Part shown: piece by piece, positions 34,420 through 44,970 of the stretch
Layout: each line of letters starts with the position of its first letter
Position numbering within the stretch: the first letter of the stretch is position 1
Source: Mycoplasma anseris ATCC 49234
GTDB taxonomy: Bacteria; Bacillota_I; Bacilli_A; Mycoplasmatales; Metamycoplasmataceae
Assembly: GCF_000702805.1 (NCBI RefSeq)
Contig: NZ_JNJX01000005.1
Coordinates: 1 to 56,034 of the forward strand
DNA: 56,034 bases
Direction of reading: 5' to 3'
Position numbers and translations under genes: made by a program
The notes under the pieces: generated by a model
Database searches by the model: none
What the model saw: only the letters and a program-made list of their open reading frames with translations
What the model was told of the DNA's origin: nothing

Positions 34420-35835
34420 ATGTCAAAAACAGTTGATAAGAAAAATTCATTATTAAAAATCTCATACACCATTGAAGGTGAAGAATGAGCAAATGCTATT
34501 GAAAAATCAAAAGTTGAATTAAGAAAAAATGTAACCGTTAAAGGTTTTAGAAAAGGAAAAGCTCCTGCTAGAGAAGCTGACAAACATTTAAATTTTGTTA
34601 GAGTTATTGAAAAAGCTGTTGATTTATCATTAGATGAAATTTATAAAAATAAAATTCTTCCACAAGTTGAAAAAGAAAATATTATTGGAAGACCAGAATT
34701 AAATGTTACTGATTTAAGTCCTGAAAAAGCTACTATTGAAGTTTCATTTGGTTTATACCCAGAAATTAAATTAGGTGATTATAAAAATTTAGGTGTTAAA
34801 TTAGGCAAAGTCGCTTTAACTAAAAAAGAAATTGCTGAAACTCAAAATCAAATTGTTTCAAGCTATGTTGTAATGCTAGACAGTCAAGAACCAATTGCTA
34901 AAAATGATGATGTAAACTTTGACTTCCAAGGTTTTATTGATGGTAAACCATTTGATGGCGGGGATGCTCAAGGTTATGACTTAAAAATTGGTTCAAACCA
35001 ATTTATTCCAGGTTTTGAAGATGCTATGATTGGTTTAAAAGCCGGTGAAGAAAAAGATTTAGAATTAGCATTTCCTAAAGATTACCATGCTAAAGATTTA
35101 GCTGGTAAACCAGTAGTATTCCATGTAAAAATTAATTTTGTTAAAACTCCAAGTTATCCAACAATTGATGAACAATTTATTAAAGAAATTAATTTACCTT
35201 TAGTTTCAAGTGTTGAAGAATTTGAAGAATTTGTTAAACTAGAAGCCAAAAGACAAAAAACTATTGAATTACAAAACAATTTCATGGAAAAAGCAAATGC
35301 AAAATTATTAAAAGATTCAAAATTAACTCTTCCTCATTCATTAATAAGAGAAGAAGCTTTAAAATACTACCAAAACTTATTAAACAATTTAAAACAACAA
35401 CAAATCACTGAAGCAGAATATTTAGAATTTACTAAAAATACCAAAGAAAACATCTTAGCAGAATATGACAAATTAGCAGAACCTAAATTAAAAGAAGTCT
35501 TTATTTTAGGAGAAATCGCTAAAGTTGAAAAATTTGAAGTAACTGATGAAGATTATGAAAAAGAAATTACTAAATTAGCAGATTTATATGGTGTTGAAGC
35601 TTCAACCGTTAAAGGCTTTTTAAGATTCGAAAATGTTCAAATGAACTTAACTAACAAATTTATCATTGATTTATTGATCAAATCAAATGATAAAGAAGGT
35701 TATGCTGAATTCAAAAAAGTAATGGATGAAATTGAAGCATTTGATAACAAAAAAACCGAAATCATTGTTGCTCAAACCAAACAAGCAAGAGCTGAAAAAG
35801 AAAAAGCAAAAGAAACCAAAAACAAAGATAAATAA
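34420..35835 (+). CDS. tig: Trigger factor
   Basis: 471 residues. Ribosome-bound chaperone and peptidyl-prolyl isomerase. The ribosome-binding signature VKGFRKGKAP (GFRxGxxP) is near residue 40. The FKBP-type PPIase domain follows at about residues 155-240 (FQGFIDGKPFDGG, then FIPGFEDAMIGLKAGE), and a long helical C-terminal domain ends in a Lys/Glu tail. Slightly longer than the E. coli protein (432). GGAG before ATG. Terminator after the stop. Confidence 0.96.
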
Positions 35836-35842
35836 CTTTTCT

Positions 35843-35873
35843 AAAAGAATCTCTTATGAGGTTCTTTTCTTTT
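35843..35873 (+). terminator. Terminator of tig
   Basis: Stem AAAAGAATCTC/GAGGTTCTTTT with loop TTAT, followed by CTTTT. Confidence 0.75.
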
Positions 35874-35913
35874 AATTTGTTTTTATATTAAAAAATAATA
35901 TAAAATTGTTATT

Positions 35914-38421
35914 ATGAATATAAAGAAATTATTTGAATTTAAATCAACTGAAATGAGAATCGCTGAAGCAACTTTAGCAAAAATTAATGCTTTGGAAGAC
36001 GAAATTAAAGTACTAACTGATGAAGAATTAAAAGCTAAAACAGCTGAATTTAGACAAAGATTAAATCTGGGCGAATCAAGAGAAGACATTCGTCCTGAAG
36101 TTTTTGCTGTTTCAAGAGAAGCAACAAAAAGAGTTTTAGGGAAAAGACCTTTTGATGTCCAAATGATTGGAGGAATTATTTTGGATCTAGGTTCAGTTGC
36201 TGAAATGAAAACTGGTGAAGGTAAAACCATTACTTCAATTGCCCCAGTATATTTAAATTCTTTAACTGGATCAAGTGTAATAGTTTCAACAGTTAATGAA
36301 TATTTAGCAGAAAGAGATGCTGAAGAAATGGGTCAAGTTTTCAAATGACTTGGTTTGACTGTCGGAATTAATAAGGCACAAATGTCAACCAATTTAAAAA
36401 GAGAAGCTTATGCTTGTGATGTTACTTATAGTGTTCATTCAGAATTAGGGTTTGATTATCTTCGTGATAATATGGTTATGTCCAAAGAAGAAAAAGTCCA
36501 AAGAGGGCTTGATTTCATCTTGCTTGATGAGGTTGATTCAATCTTAATTGATGAAGCTAAAACCCCATTAATTATTTCAGGTGGTGATGAAGGAGATAGT
36601 CCACTTTATAATATTGCCGATTTATTTGTAAGAACTTTAAATAAAGATGATTATTTTATTGATGAAGAAACTAAGTCAGTTTATTTAACTGAAAGTGGGA
36701 TTGAAAAAGCAAATAAATACTTTAATTTTTCAAATTTATATGATATTCAAAATAGTGAGTTAGTTCACCGGATTCAAAACGCTTTAAGAGCTCATAAAGT
36801 AATGAAATTAGATGTGGAATATATTGTAAGAAATGACAAAATCGAATTAGTCGATTCTTTTACTGGAAGAATTATGGAAGGAAGAGCTTATTCAGAAGGC
36901 CTTCAACAAGCAATTCAAGCCAAAGAAAGAGTTGATATTGAACCTGAAACTAAAACTTTAGCAACTATTACTTATCAAAACTTCTTTAGATTATTTAAAA
37001 AGATTAGCGGAATGACCGGAACTGCCAAAACTGAAGAAAAAGAATTTATTGATATTTACAACATGAGAGTTAATGTGGTTCCAACTAATAAACCAACCGT
37101 TAGAATTGATGATAAAGATGAAATTTATGTAACAATGCATGCTAAATGAAAAGCTGTTGTTAAAGAAGTTAAAAAAATTTATGAAAAAGGACAACCGGTT
37201 CTAATTGGAACAGCTCAAGTTGAAGATAGTGAGGTGCTACATCAATATTTATTAGAAGAAAGAATTCCACATACTGTTTTAAATGCCAAACAAGATTCAT
37301 CAGAGGCTGATATTATTTCTCAAGCTGGTCAAGTAAAAGCTGTTACAATTGCAACTAACATGGCTGGTAGAGGAACAGATATTAAACCTTCAAAAGAAGC
37401 TTTAGCATTAGGTGGATTATATGTTTTAGGAACTGAAAAAGCTGAATCAAGAAGAATTGATAACCAATTAAAAGGTAGATCTGGACGTCAAGGTGATGTA
37501 GGATATTCTAAATTCTTTTTATCATTGGATGATCAATTAATTTTAAGATTTTCTATTCAAGATCGTTGAAAAGAAATGTTCAAAGCATATGGAGATGATC
37601 CAATTGAAGGAGAAGCAATTAGAAAAGCCTTTTTAAGAGCACAAAAGAAAATTGAAGGATTTAATTATGATAATCGTAAAAGCGTTTTAAATTATGATGA
37701 TGTTATTCGTCAACAACGTGATTTAATTTACGAACAACGTGATTTAATCTTAGAAAGAGATGATTTAGGTTCAATCATTAAAAAAATGATTCAAGTTTGT
37801 GTCGAACAAACTGTCAATAACCCATATTTTATAAATAAAAACAATACCTTAGATTTGGAAAATTTTGTGTTATATTTGAATAAAAATTGAATGAGTTTAT
37901 CAGAACATAAATTTAGTGTCGAAGAATTAAAAAAATTCGACCGAGATGATTTAATTGATTATTTAATTAAAGTATTTAACAAAGAATATGATAAATTAAG
38001 AAGCAATATCATTGAAAAATACAGTATTAGTGCTTTAACAAGGAGCGAAAGAAATATTATTTTAAATGTTTTTGATAATGCCTGACAAGACCACATTAAT
38101 ACTATGGATAAACTAAGAAGAAGCTCTAATTTAGTTCAATATTCACAAAAAAATCCATACCAAATTTATACTAAATTAGGTTCAAAAAAATTTAAGGAAT
38201 TAACAAATCGAATTGCTTTAGAAGCAATTGTAAATTTAATGAATAATTATGAAGCTCAAAAGGTGAATAATATTTTTAGCGATAATGTCTTTGGCAATTT
38301 AAATAAAGACCAAATTACTGATCAGGAATTAATAAACCGAATCAAAGAAATTATTGCTGAATATCAACCAAATGAAAAAGAAGCAGCAGAAACAAATAAG
38401 GATATAGAAGAAAATAAATAA
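35914..38421 (+). CDS. secA: Preprotein translocase ATPase SecA
   Basis: 835 residues. Drives proteins through SecYEG. Walker A MKTGEGKT near residue 100, DEAD-type LLDEVDS near 205, GMTGTA near 365, and [10 protein letters not shown] with GRSGRQGD in the second motor domain. The C-terminal zinc-binding tail of E. coli SecA is absent; the protein ends in an acidic NKDIEENK. The ATG has no ribosome site and lies about 10 bases after a TATAAA-like box, so a very short or absent leader is possible. Confidence 0.97.
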
Positions 38422-38452
38422 TAAGAGCAATAAAAATTGTTCTTATTTTTTT
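38420..38452 (+). terminator. Terminator of secA
   Basis: 12-bp stem AATAAGAGCAAT/ATTGTTCTTATT with an AAAA loop and T7; it begins inside the stop codon. Confidence 0.85.
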
Positions 38453-38498
38453 ACTCATTTTGTTATGTGTTTTTTATAAAAATACAAAATTTTGTATT

Positions 38499-38924
38499 CT
38501 AAAATTTTTTTAAAAAATTATTTTTGAAATAAAATTCAATTGCTTTATTAAGAATTTTTACATCTTCTTCATAAGTAATTCTTGATTTAGCATTTTTTAT
38601 ATTTACTCATTCAACAACTTTAATTTCCTCTTCTTGATTAATTAATTGAAATGAAGTGGGTAGCCCAATAAAATAAATAACATCTTTTATAGTTAATAAA
38701 TATGGCGAATAAGTGTTAACTTCTTTAAAATCATCTAAAATTTTTATATCAATATTTGTTTCTTCTTTTACTTCTCTAATTGCTGTTTCTTTTTCAGTTT
38801 CAGCTGGCTCGACATGACCTTTTGGGAAACCTCAATGACCAGCATTTTGTTCCACTAATAAAACTTCTAATTGTGAGCCATTATTTTTAAAAACAATAGC
38901 TCCACAAGATTTTTCTTTTCTCAT
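38499..38924 (-). CDS. Nudix hydrolase (MutT/Ap4A-hydrolase type)
   Basis: 141 residues. Complete Nudix box from residue about 35: G-HVEPA-E-TEKETAI-REVKEE-TNI (Gx5Ex7REUxEExGU with N for the last G). The start RKEKSCGAIVF and WGFPKGHVE match the Ap4A-hydrolase/RppH-like subgroup. It hydrolyses a nucleoside diphosphate linked to another group; substrate not determinable. AGAGGGG precedes the ATG. It follows the 38993-39505 gene on the same strand, behind that gene's terminator. Confidence 0.92.
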
Positions 38925-38965
38925 ATTCCCCTCTTAGTTATATATTTAAATGCTATCACATTAAA

Positions 38966-39012
38966 AATAGAAAAACCTAAAAAGTTTGATGGTTATGACT
39001 TTTTAGGTTTTT
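38966..39012 (-). terminator. Terminator overlapping the end of the four-helix membrane gene
   Basis: 15-bp stem AAAAACCTAAAAAGT/ACTTTTTAGGTTTTT (38971-38985, 38998-39012). The stop codon sits in the 12-base loop. Confidence 0.75.
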
Positions 39013-39505
39013 TAACTGTGTGAATTGAAATTAAAATGGTTGCAGGAATGCTTAAAATAATATTTAAAGAAAGAGCAAGGTTTAAGGTTAAAATAACTTT
39101 ATTAACTTTTGGTAAAACTTGATTTATTGGTAAAGGTTTTTTTGTTGAATGTGTTTTAGCAATATCAGTGTTAATATTACCAAATACAATCACTATTATA
39201 ATTAAACCAATACTAATGATTAATAAAATTGTGCTTATAATAAAGATACTTTTTAATAATTTGGTCTTATCATTAGCTTTATATTCTAATGAATATAAAA
39301 AGTAATAACAAAATGTTAGTGTACTTGGAGCTAAAATCAAAATTATTAAAAAAGTAACAAGGTTTTGGTTTATAGCAAAAAGATTTAAAATATTAAAAAG
39401 ACTTAAAAGAATAATAGAAAAAATACTACTTAAAACTAGCAAAATCAAAAAGCTAATATTTTTTTTCAAATTCCCTCGTTTTTCTATAATTTTTCCTAAA
39501 TTCAT
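38993..39505 (-). CDS. Small four-helix membrane protein, unknown
   Basis: 170 residues, four hydrophobic segments (near residues 17-38, 47-70, 84-110 and 138-160) separated by short Lys/Asn-rich loops; ends VKKPKKS. No recognised family or catalytic motif. Divergent from dnaX (103-base gap). Its coding end is folded into a terminator. Similar small membrane proteins with MNLGKIIE-like starts are plausible in mycoplasmas, but I cannot name the family. Confidence 0.75.
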   Translation of the reverse strand: MNLGKIIEKRGNLKKNISFLILLVLSSIFSIILLSLFNILNLFAINQNLVTFLIILILAPSTLTFCYYFLYSLEYKANDKTKLLKSIFIISTILLIISIGLIIIVIVFGNINTDIAKTHSTKKPLPINQVLPKVNKVILTLNLALSLNIILSIPATILISIHTVKKPKKS

Positions 39506-39608
39506 AATTTACCTCTTTGAATCTTTAATATTATAATAAAATGGTTGTTTTTTTTGTTTCAATTGGTAAAATATAAATAATCTTTTTAATAAGGAAGGAA
39601 AAATTAAA

Positions 39609-41651
39609 ATGGATCAAAAATATTTAGCTTTTTATCGCCAATACCGCCCACAAAAATTTGATGAAATTGTTGGCCAAGAACATATTGTTAGAACACTTAT
39701 TAATATTATTAATACAAATAAAATTTCGCATGCTTATTTATTTTGTGGTCCACACGGCACCGGGAAAACTTCTATTGCCAAAATTTTTGCTAATACTATT
39801 AATTGTGAACATTCAAATTCAAAAATTGTTCCTTGCAAAGAATGTATCAAAAATATTGATCGTAATTTAGATTTAATTGAAATTGATGCAGCATCTAATA
39901 CTGGAGTTGATGACATTCGTGATTTAAGAGAAAAAATTAAACATTCTCCTACTCATTCTAAATATAAGATTTATATTATTGATGAGGTTCATATGCTTTC
40001 TAAAGGAGCTTTTAATGCTCTTTTAAAAACCTTAGAAGAGCCTCCTAAACATGCTATTTTTATATTAGCAACAACTGATCCTCAAAAAATCCCTTTAACA
40101 ATCCTAAGTAGAGTGCAAAGATTTAACTTCAAGAAAATTGAAAACAAGGAAGTTGCAAATCACTTAAAATTAATTTTTGAAAAAGAACATATTCAAATTG
40201 AAAATGATGCTTTAGAATTGATTGTCAAATTAGGAAATGGAAGTTTAAGAGACGCGTTAAGTATTGCCGACCAAATATCAATTTATACTGCTGGTGACAT
40301 TATAAAAAGTAAATACATTGAAGAATTATATGGTCTAACTAATGTAAAAAATGTAATTGATTTATTAAATTTTGCTTCTAATCATGATTATAAAAATTCC
40401 ATTGAGCTATTTAATAATTTGATTCAATCTGGTGCTAATATTGAGAGATTATTTAACCAATGTATTGAAATTTTAAAGAATTTTGTTATTTATTCTAAAA
40501 CCCAAAGTATTGATTTAATTCAAACTAATAGTATCAATGATTTACAAAACTTAAAAATTTCAGTAGATAAAACATATGAGTTTATTAATGAATTGGTTGA
40601 GGGTTTAAAACAAATTAAATATAGTGATACACCTCAACAAATGGCGGAATTAACATTAATTAAAATGGCTTCAATTAGAACACATGATGAAAATTATGTT
40701 AATGAAATAATTGGTCACAATTCAAATAATTTGGAACAAGAAAAACCAAAGGATTTCGAATTAATTGATGATGATATAGAAACGATTGATTTAAATCCTG
40801 AACAAACCAATGATTTTGTTTTAAATGAAAAAGAATTCGGTGATCAAAATAAGAATGCAAACAACGTTAATTCCTTCTTTAATTTATCAGACATTGCTAA
40901 TTCATATAAAGTTAAAACAACTGAAATTAATGTTGATGAAATTCTTGAAAAAACTTCTGAAATTATTATTGATGAAACAACTAAAGAAATTGATCAAAGT
41001 GAGATTGAAGATTCAATTATCTCTTCTGCTAATATTGATGATTTAGATTCATTAGAAGACCAAGGAATTAACAATGATTTAATAATTAATAATTCATTTA
41101 AGTCTGAAGAACCAGAGAACTTATTAGAAATAAAAAGTCCTAAATTAGTGGATTTTGAAAGAATTATTGATTGTATGGTTTTACACCAACTAGAGAAGGT
41201 TCAAATTAAAAATGATCCAAATAAATTAGATATTCATTCTCAAGATAAAATTAATTTCTCAATGAGGGATCAAAAATTATTGAAAGAAAAAGATAATTTA
41301 ATTAAAGACTTATTAAAAAACATGACATATAAAGCATCAGCAAACGATTTTGTTTTATTTACAAGCAGTATTGACGAAGAAGTATATAAATTAAATGAAA
41401 GCGCTTATCAAAAACATATTGTTACTTCAGCAGTTCATTTATTTGGAAGATTTGTTCATTTAATTGCTGTTACTTCCAAACAGCTTGAAGAAGCAAAACA
41501 ATATTGAATTGAAAATAGAAATGAACTAAAAAATAGACAAATCAAACCATTTGAAGAACTTAAATCCAAATATGATACCAAAGCCAAGGAATTAGAAAAA
41601 TTAGGTGAATCATTATTTGGCGACAAGTTTTCAATAAAAGAAGAAAAATAA
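39609..41651 (+). CDS. dnaX: DNA polymerase III subunits gamma/tau
   Basis: 680 residues. AAA+ clamp-loader motor: Walker A GPHGTGKTS near residue 45, Walker B IIDEVHML near 120, SRVQRFNFK (arginine finger region) near 165. The zinc site is incomplete: NC, PCKEC are present but the fourth Cys is replaced (IKN). A long acidic linker (about 370-500) leads to the C-terminal tau-like domain. No obvious frameshift site was sought successfully. AAGGAAGG before the ATG. It opens the dnaX-ybaB-recR-tmk-holB-rsmI operon. Confidence 0.96.
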
Positions 41652-41660
41652 GGAGAAAAT

Positions 41661-41960
41661 ATGGCAATGAACATGAATGAAATGCTTAAAAAAGCAAAGA
41701 GATTGCAAGCCGAAATGGATGCAAAAGAAAAAGAAATTCAAATTAAAGAATTTTTAGTTGAGAAACAAGGAATTTCAGTTGTAATTTCAGGTTTAAGAAA
41801 AATTAAATCTATAAAAATTAATGAAGCATTAATTGACCCAGATGATCCGGAATTAGTCCAAGATTTAGTAATGCTAGCAGTAAATGAAGCATTAGAAAAA
41901 GTTGATGAAGCTTATTCAGAATTAGAAGATCAATATAGTGCTTCAGGATTACCTTTTTAA
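41661..41960 (+). CDS. ybaB: Nucleoid-associated protein, YbaB/EbfC family
   Basis: 99 residues, full family length. Dimeric DNA-binding protein. The N-terminal helix (MNEMLKKAKRLQAEMDAKEKE) precedes the beta-sheet ISVVISGLRKIKSIKINEALI. Position between dnaX and recR is the classic arrangement in Firmicutes and Mollicutes. AAGGAG lies 4 bases before the ATG. Its stop overlaps the recR start (TAATGG). Confidence 0.95.
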   Translation: MAMNMNEMLKKAKRLQAEMDAKEKEIQIKEFLVEKQGISVVISGLRKIKSIKINEALIDPDDPELVQDLVMLAVNEALEKVDEAYSELEDQYSASGLPF

Positions 41961-42553
41961 TGGAAAATCAAAAAATTTTTGAATTAGAATTAATATTGAA
42001 GAAAATTCCGGGTTTTTCAAAAAAACAAATTCAAAAAATAATCGATTATTTAATTAATTCTAATAAACAAGAAATTGATTCATTAATCAATGCTATTCAA
42101 GATTTCAAAGAGAACATCAATAAATGTGAATATTGTAATAATTTATTAGCATATGTTAAAGATTGCATTATTTGCAATGATAAGAATCGTGATAAAAAAT
42201 TATTAGTTGTTGAACAATATCGTGATATTGAAAAATTTGAAGATCTAAAAATTTTTAATGGTTATTATTTTGTTTTAGAAGGACTATATAAATTAAAAAA
42301 TAATGACCAAAATATTCTTAACAACATTGACAAACTATTGAAAATAATTGATAAATATGATGAAATCATTTTAGGATTATCTGCAACTTTGGAAGCCCAA
42401 TTTTGTATGCAATATTTGCAAAAATATATAAAATCCAAATACCCAAAAGCAAATGTTTATCAATTATCAATGGGTATTCCTCTTGGAGCAAGTGTTGAAT
42501 ATGTTGATTCAATTACTTTAAAACAATCATTAATCAACAAATTAAAAATGTAA
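41960..42553 (+). CDS. recR: Recombination mediator RecR
   Basis: 197 residues, full length. N-terminal helix-hairpin-helix (LKKIPGFSKKQIQKIIDY), a four-Cys zinc finger (CEYC and CIIC near residues 55-72), then a Toprim domain (LLVVEQYRDI and following). Acts with RecO in RecFOR repair. Starts inside the ybaB stop codon (one-base overlap), hence coupled translation. The Toprim motif is looser than in E. coli (VEQYRDIEKFE for VExxxDxxAIE). Confidence 0.93.
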   Translation: MENQKIFELELILKKIPGFSKKQIQKIIDYLINSNKQEIDSLINAIQDFKENINKCEYCNNLLAYVKDCIICNDKNRDKKLLVVEQYRDIEKFEDLKIFNGYYFVLEGLYKLKNNDQNILNNIDKLLKIIDKYDEIILGLSATLEAQFCMQYLQKYIKSKYPKANVYQLSMGIPLGASVEYVDSITLKQSLINKLKM

Positions 42554-42563
42554 AGGAAATTTT

Positions 42564-43208
42564 ATGAAAACAAAATCAGGTAAATTCATAACAATTGAAG
42601 GAATGGACGGAGCAGGGAAAACAACAATATTAAAAATGTTAAAAGCTCATTTAGAAAAACAAAATATTCTTGATAAATTTGTTTTCACTAGGGAACCGGG
42701 AAGTGCTTATTCAAAAGAAGCAGAAAAAATCAGAGAATTAATTCTAGACAATGATAATGAGTTTTCACCAATGGTAGATGCATTATTGTTTGCTGCTTCA
42801 AGAAGATTGAATTTAGAAAAAGCAATTTGACCGGCTCTAAAAGAGGGTAAAAACATTATTAGCGATCGTTATTGACATTCTTCTTTTGTTTATCAAGGAG
42901 TATTAGGAGGAGTAGGTTTAAAAAATGTTAAGAAAATAAATGAAATTGCTACCAATAATACCAAACCTGACTTTGTAATTTTTTTAGACTTAGAACCAGA
43001 AATTGTAATTCAAAGATTAACTAATTTAAGAGATTCCAGAGACCGTTTAGAAAAAATTGATATTACATATTATAAAAAATTAAGACAAGCTTATAAAGAG
43101 GCAATTGAAGTTGACCAAAATTCATTTGAAGTGATTGATGCATCTTGTGATATAAAAGAATTATTTAATCAAGTTTTACAAGTATTTCAAAAAAAAGGTG
43201 TTTTATAA
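42564..43208 (+). CDS. tmk: Thymidylate kinase
   Basis: 214 residues. Phosphorylates dTMP to dTDP. P-loop EGMDGAGKTT near residue 12, TREPG near 42, SDRYWHSSFVYQG near 100 (DR[YW] motif). UGA-Trp at 42828. AAGGAAA before the ATG. holB begins right at the stop. Confidence 0.95.
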
Positions 43209-44099
43209 TTGAAAAATAATCATTTTTATACCATTATAAACAATGCAGAAAACACAGATAAATGAAGTCAAGTTTATTTATTATCAGCACAACCTAGTGT
43301 TGATTTTTCGAAATATTTAGTTTATTTCTTAAATCTAGTCAACAAAGAAAATCAACTTCTTTATAATGAATTTTTTAAGTGTGATGGATATTACTTAACT
43401 TCAGGTAGAAATAAAAATATTTTAAAATCAGATATTATAAATGTGATAAATAAAATTACTGAAAGCAATTTAAATGTTCATAAGAAAAAAATTTGAGTTA
43501 TTGAAAATATTGAGAATGGGAATTCACATACCTTGAATGCTTTATTAAAATTTCTTGAAAATCCTCCAAGAAATTTAATTGTCTTAATGACAACCAATAA
43601 TTCAAACAATGTTTTAAAAACAATTAAATCCAGAGCTTTTGAAATTATTATCCATAAAGAAATTCCGGATGATTTATTTATTGAAGAATATTCAAATTTC
43701 TTTAATTTGTTTTTGCAAACTAAAGAAGAATATAGCAAAATAAAAGCACTTTTATCACTTGAAACACTTAATGAACTATACTTAAAATTAAAATTAGCTC
43801 CTAAAAACCCATTTGATTTGTTAAGTTTTTTAAAAACCAATTTAAATAGTTCAAATATGAATTATTGGCTAATTTTTATCCAAAATTTCTTTTTAGATAT
43901 TTTAAAAACAAAAAAAAGGATTTCTAATCCCATTATTTTGAAGTCAAAAAAAGATATTGCTCAATATTTAGAAATTAATTATTTAAATGAATTTATTTTA
44001 TTGTGTGAAGAAACCAAAAGAATGATTAACAATAATGCAAACTTTATTGTACAAATTGCTTCATTTATTGTTAAATTAGGAGAATTATATGGAATATAA
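43209..44099 (+). CDS. holB: DNA polymerase III delta' subunit
   Basis: 296 residues from a TTG start placed immediately after the tmk stop; AAAGGTG about eight bases upstream supports it, and no suitable ATG exists before the conserved part. Clamp-loader subunit: KIWVIENIENGNSHTLNALL then KFLENPPRNLIVLMTTN is the sensor/Walker-B-like core of delta', lacking a P-loop as expected. Ends 11 bases inside rsmI. Position tmk-holB-rsmI is the standard neighbourhood. Confidence 0.88.
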
Positions 44100-44802
44100 A
44101 TTAAGTATTGTTGGGACTCCAATTGGGAATTTGGATGACATCACTTTAAGAGCATTAAACACTCTAAAAGAAGCTGATATTATTTTATGTGAAGATACAA
44201 GAGTTAGCCAAAAATTGTTAAAGCATTATGATATTACTGATAAAAAAATAATTAGTTATCATAATTTTAATGAAAAAGCAATAAGTCCTAAAATTATTAC
44301 TTTAATTAAGCAAAAAAATAAAAAAGTTGCCCTAATAAGTGATGCTGGAATGCCATGTATCTCTGATCCTGGTTTTGAAATTATTTATTTAGCTAAACAA
44401 AATGGGATTTTTGTTGATGTAATTGGCGGGCCAACTGCCTTAATTCATGCTTTAATTAAGGCAAATTTTGCTAATACATTTACTTTTTTAGGTTTTTTAA
44501 AAGATAAAAGTGGAGCAAGACAAAATCAATTAAAAGAATTGATATATGGAACATATGTTTGCTATGTTTCACCTCATAAATTAATAAGTACGATTGAAGA
44601 TTTTAAGATAATTTTTGATAATAATGTTAAATTATTTTTAATTAAAGAAATGACTAAAATACATGAAATGTCATATGAAGGAACTCCTCAAGAAATTCTA
44701 GAATCATTGAATAATGATAATAATATTAAAGGTGAATTTTCATTGGTTTTTTCAATTCTTAAACCTAAAATTGGTAAAGTAAATAAATATGCTAAAAAGT
44801 AA
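44089..44802 (+). CDS. rsmI: 16S rRNA (cytidine1402-2'-O)-methyltransferase
   Basis: 237 residues, shorter than the roughly 285 of E. coli (reduced C-terminus). SAM-binding TP methylase: VGTPIGNLDDITLRAL near residue 8, EDTRVSQKLLKHY near 36, ISDAGMPCISDPG near 80 and VIGGPTALIHAL near 110. Modifies the decoding centre. Overlaps holB by 11 bases and ends the cluster. Confidence 0.95.
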   Translation: MEYKLSIVGTPIGNLDDITLRALNTLKEADIILCEDTRVSQKLLKHYDITDKKIISYHNFNEKAISPKIITLIKQKNKKVALISDAGMPCISDPGFEIIYLAKQNGIFVDVIGGPTALIHALIKANFANTFTFLGFLKDKSGARQNQLKELIYGTYVCYVSPHKLISTIEDFKIIFDNNVKLFLIKEMTKIHEMSYEGTPQEILESLNNDNNIKGEFSLVFSILKPKIGKVNKYAKK

Positions 44803-44821
44803 AATATAATAAAAACTTTGT

Positions 44822-44827
44822 TATAAT
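44822..44827 (+). promoter_or_regulatory. -10 box of tRNA-His
   Basis: TATAAT 17 bases before the first tRNA base, between rsmI and the tRNA. Confidence 0.55.
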
Positions 44828-44844
44828 TAATTAGCAAATTAAAT

Positions 44845-44922
44845 GGCGTTCGTGGCGAAACGGCTAACGCATCGGGTTGTGGCTCCGACATTTCGAGGGT
44901 TCGACTCCCTTCGAACGCCCCA
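44845..44922 (+). tRNA. tRNA-His (anticodon GTG)
   Basis: Cloverleaf complete: acceptor GCGTTCG/CGAACGC, D stem GCG/CGC, anticodon stem TCGGG/TCCGA with loop TTGTGGC, T stem GAGGG/CCCTT with TTCGACT. The extra G at position -1 (44845) pairs with C73, the identity element of tRNA-His, and CCA is genome-encoded (44920-44922). A T run after it can end transcription. Confidence 0.96.
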
Positions 44923-44945
44923 TTTTTTTTATTTCTTTTTTAATT

Positions 44946-44970
44946 AAAAAAATGACATAATAGTCATTTT
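44946..44970 (-). terminator. Terminator of rmuC
   Basis: 8-bp stem AAAATGAC/GTCATTTT with a 6-base loop and minus-strand T run, touching the stop codon. Confidence 0.75.

Noticed and set aside
38420-38452. Possible programmed signal at the secA end
   Set aside because: It is an ordinary intrinsic terminator (12-bp stem and T run) that happens to begin in the stop codon.
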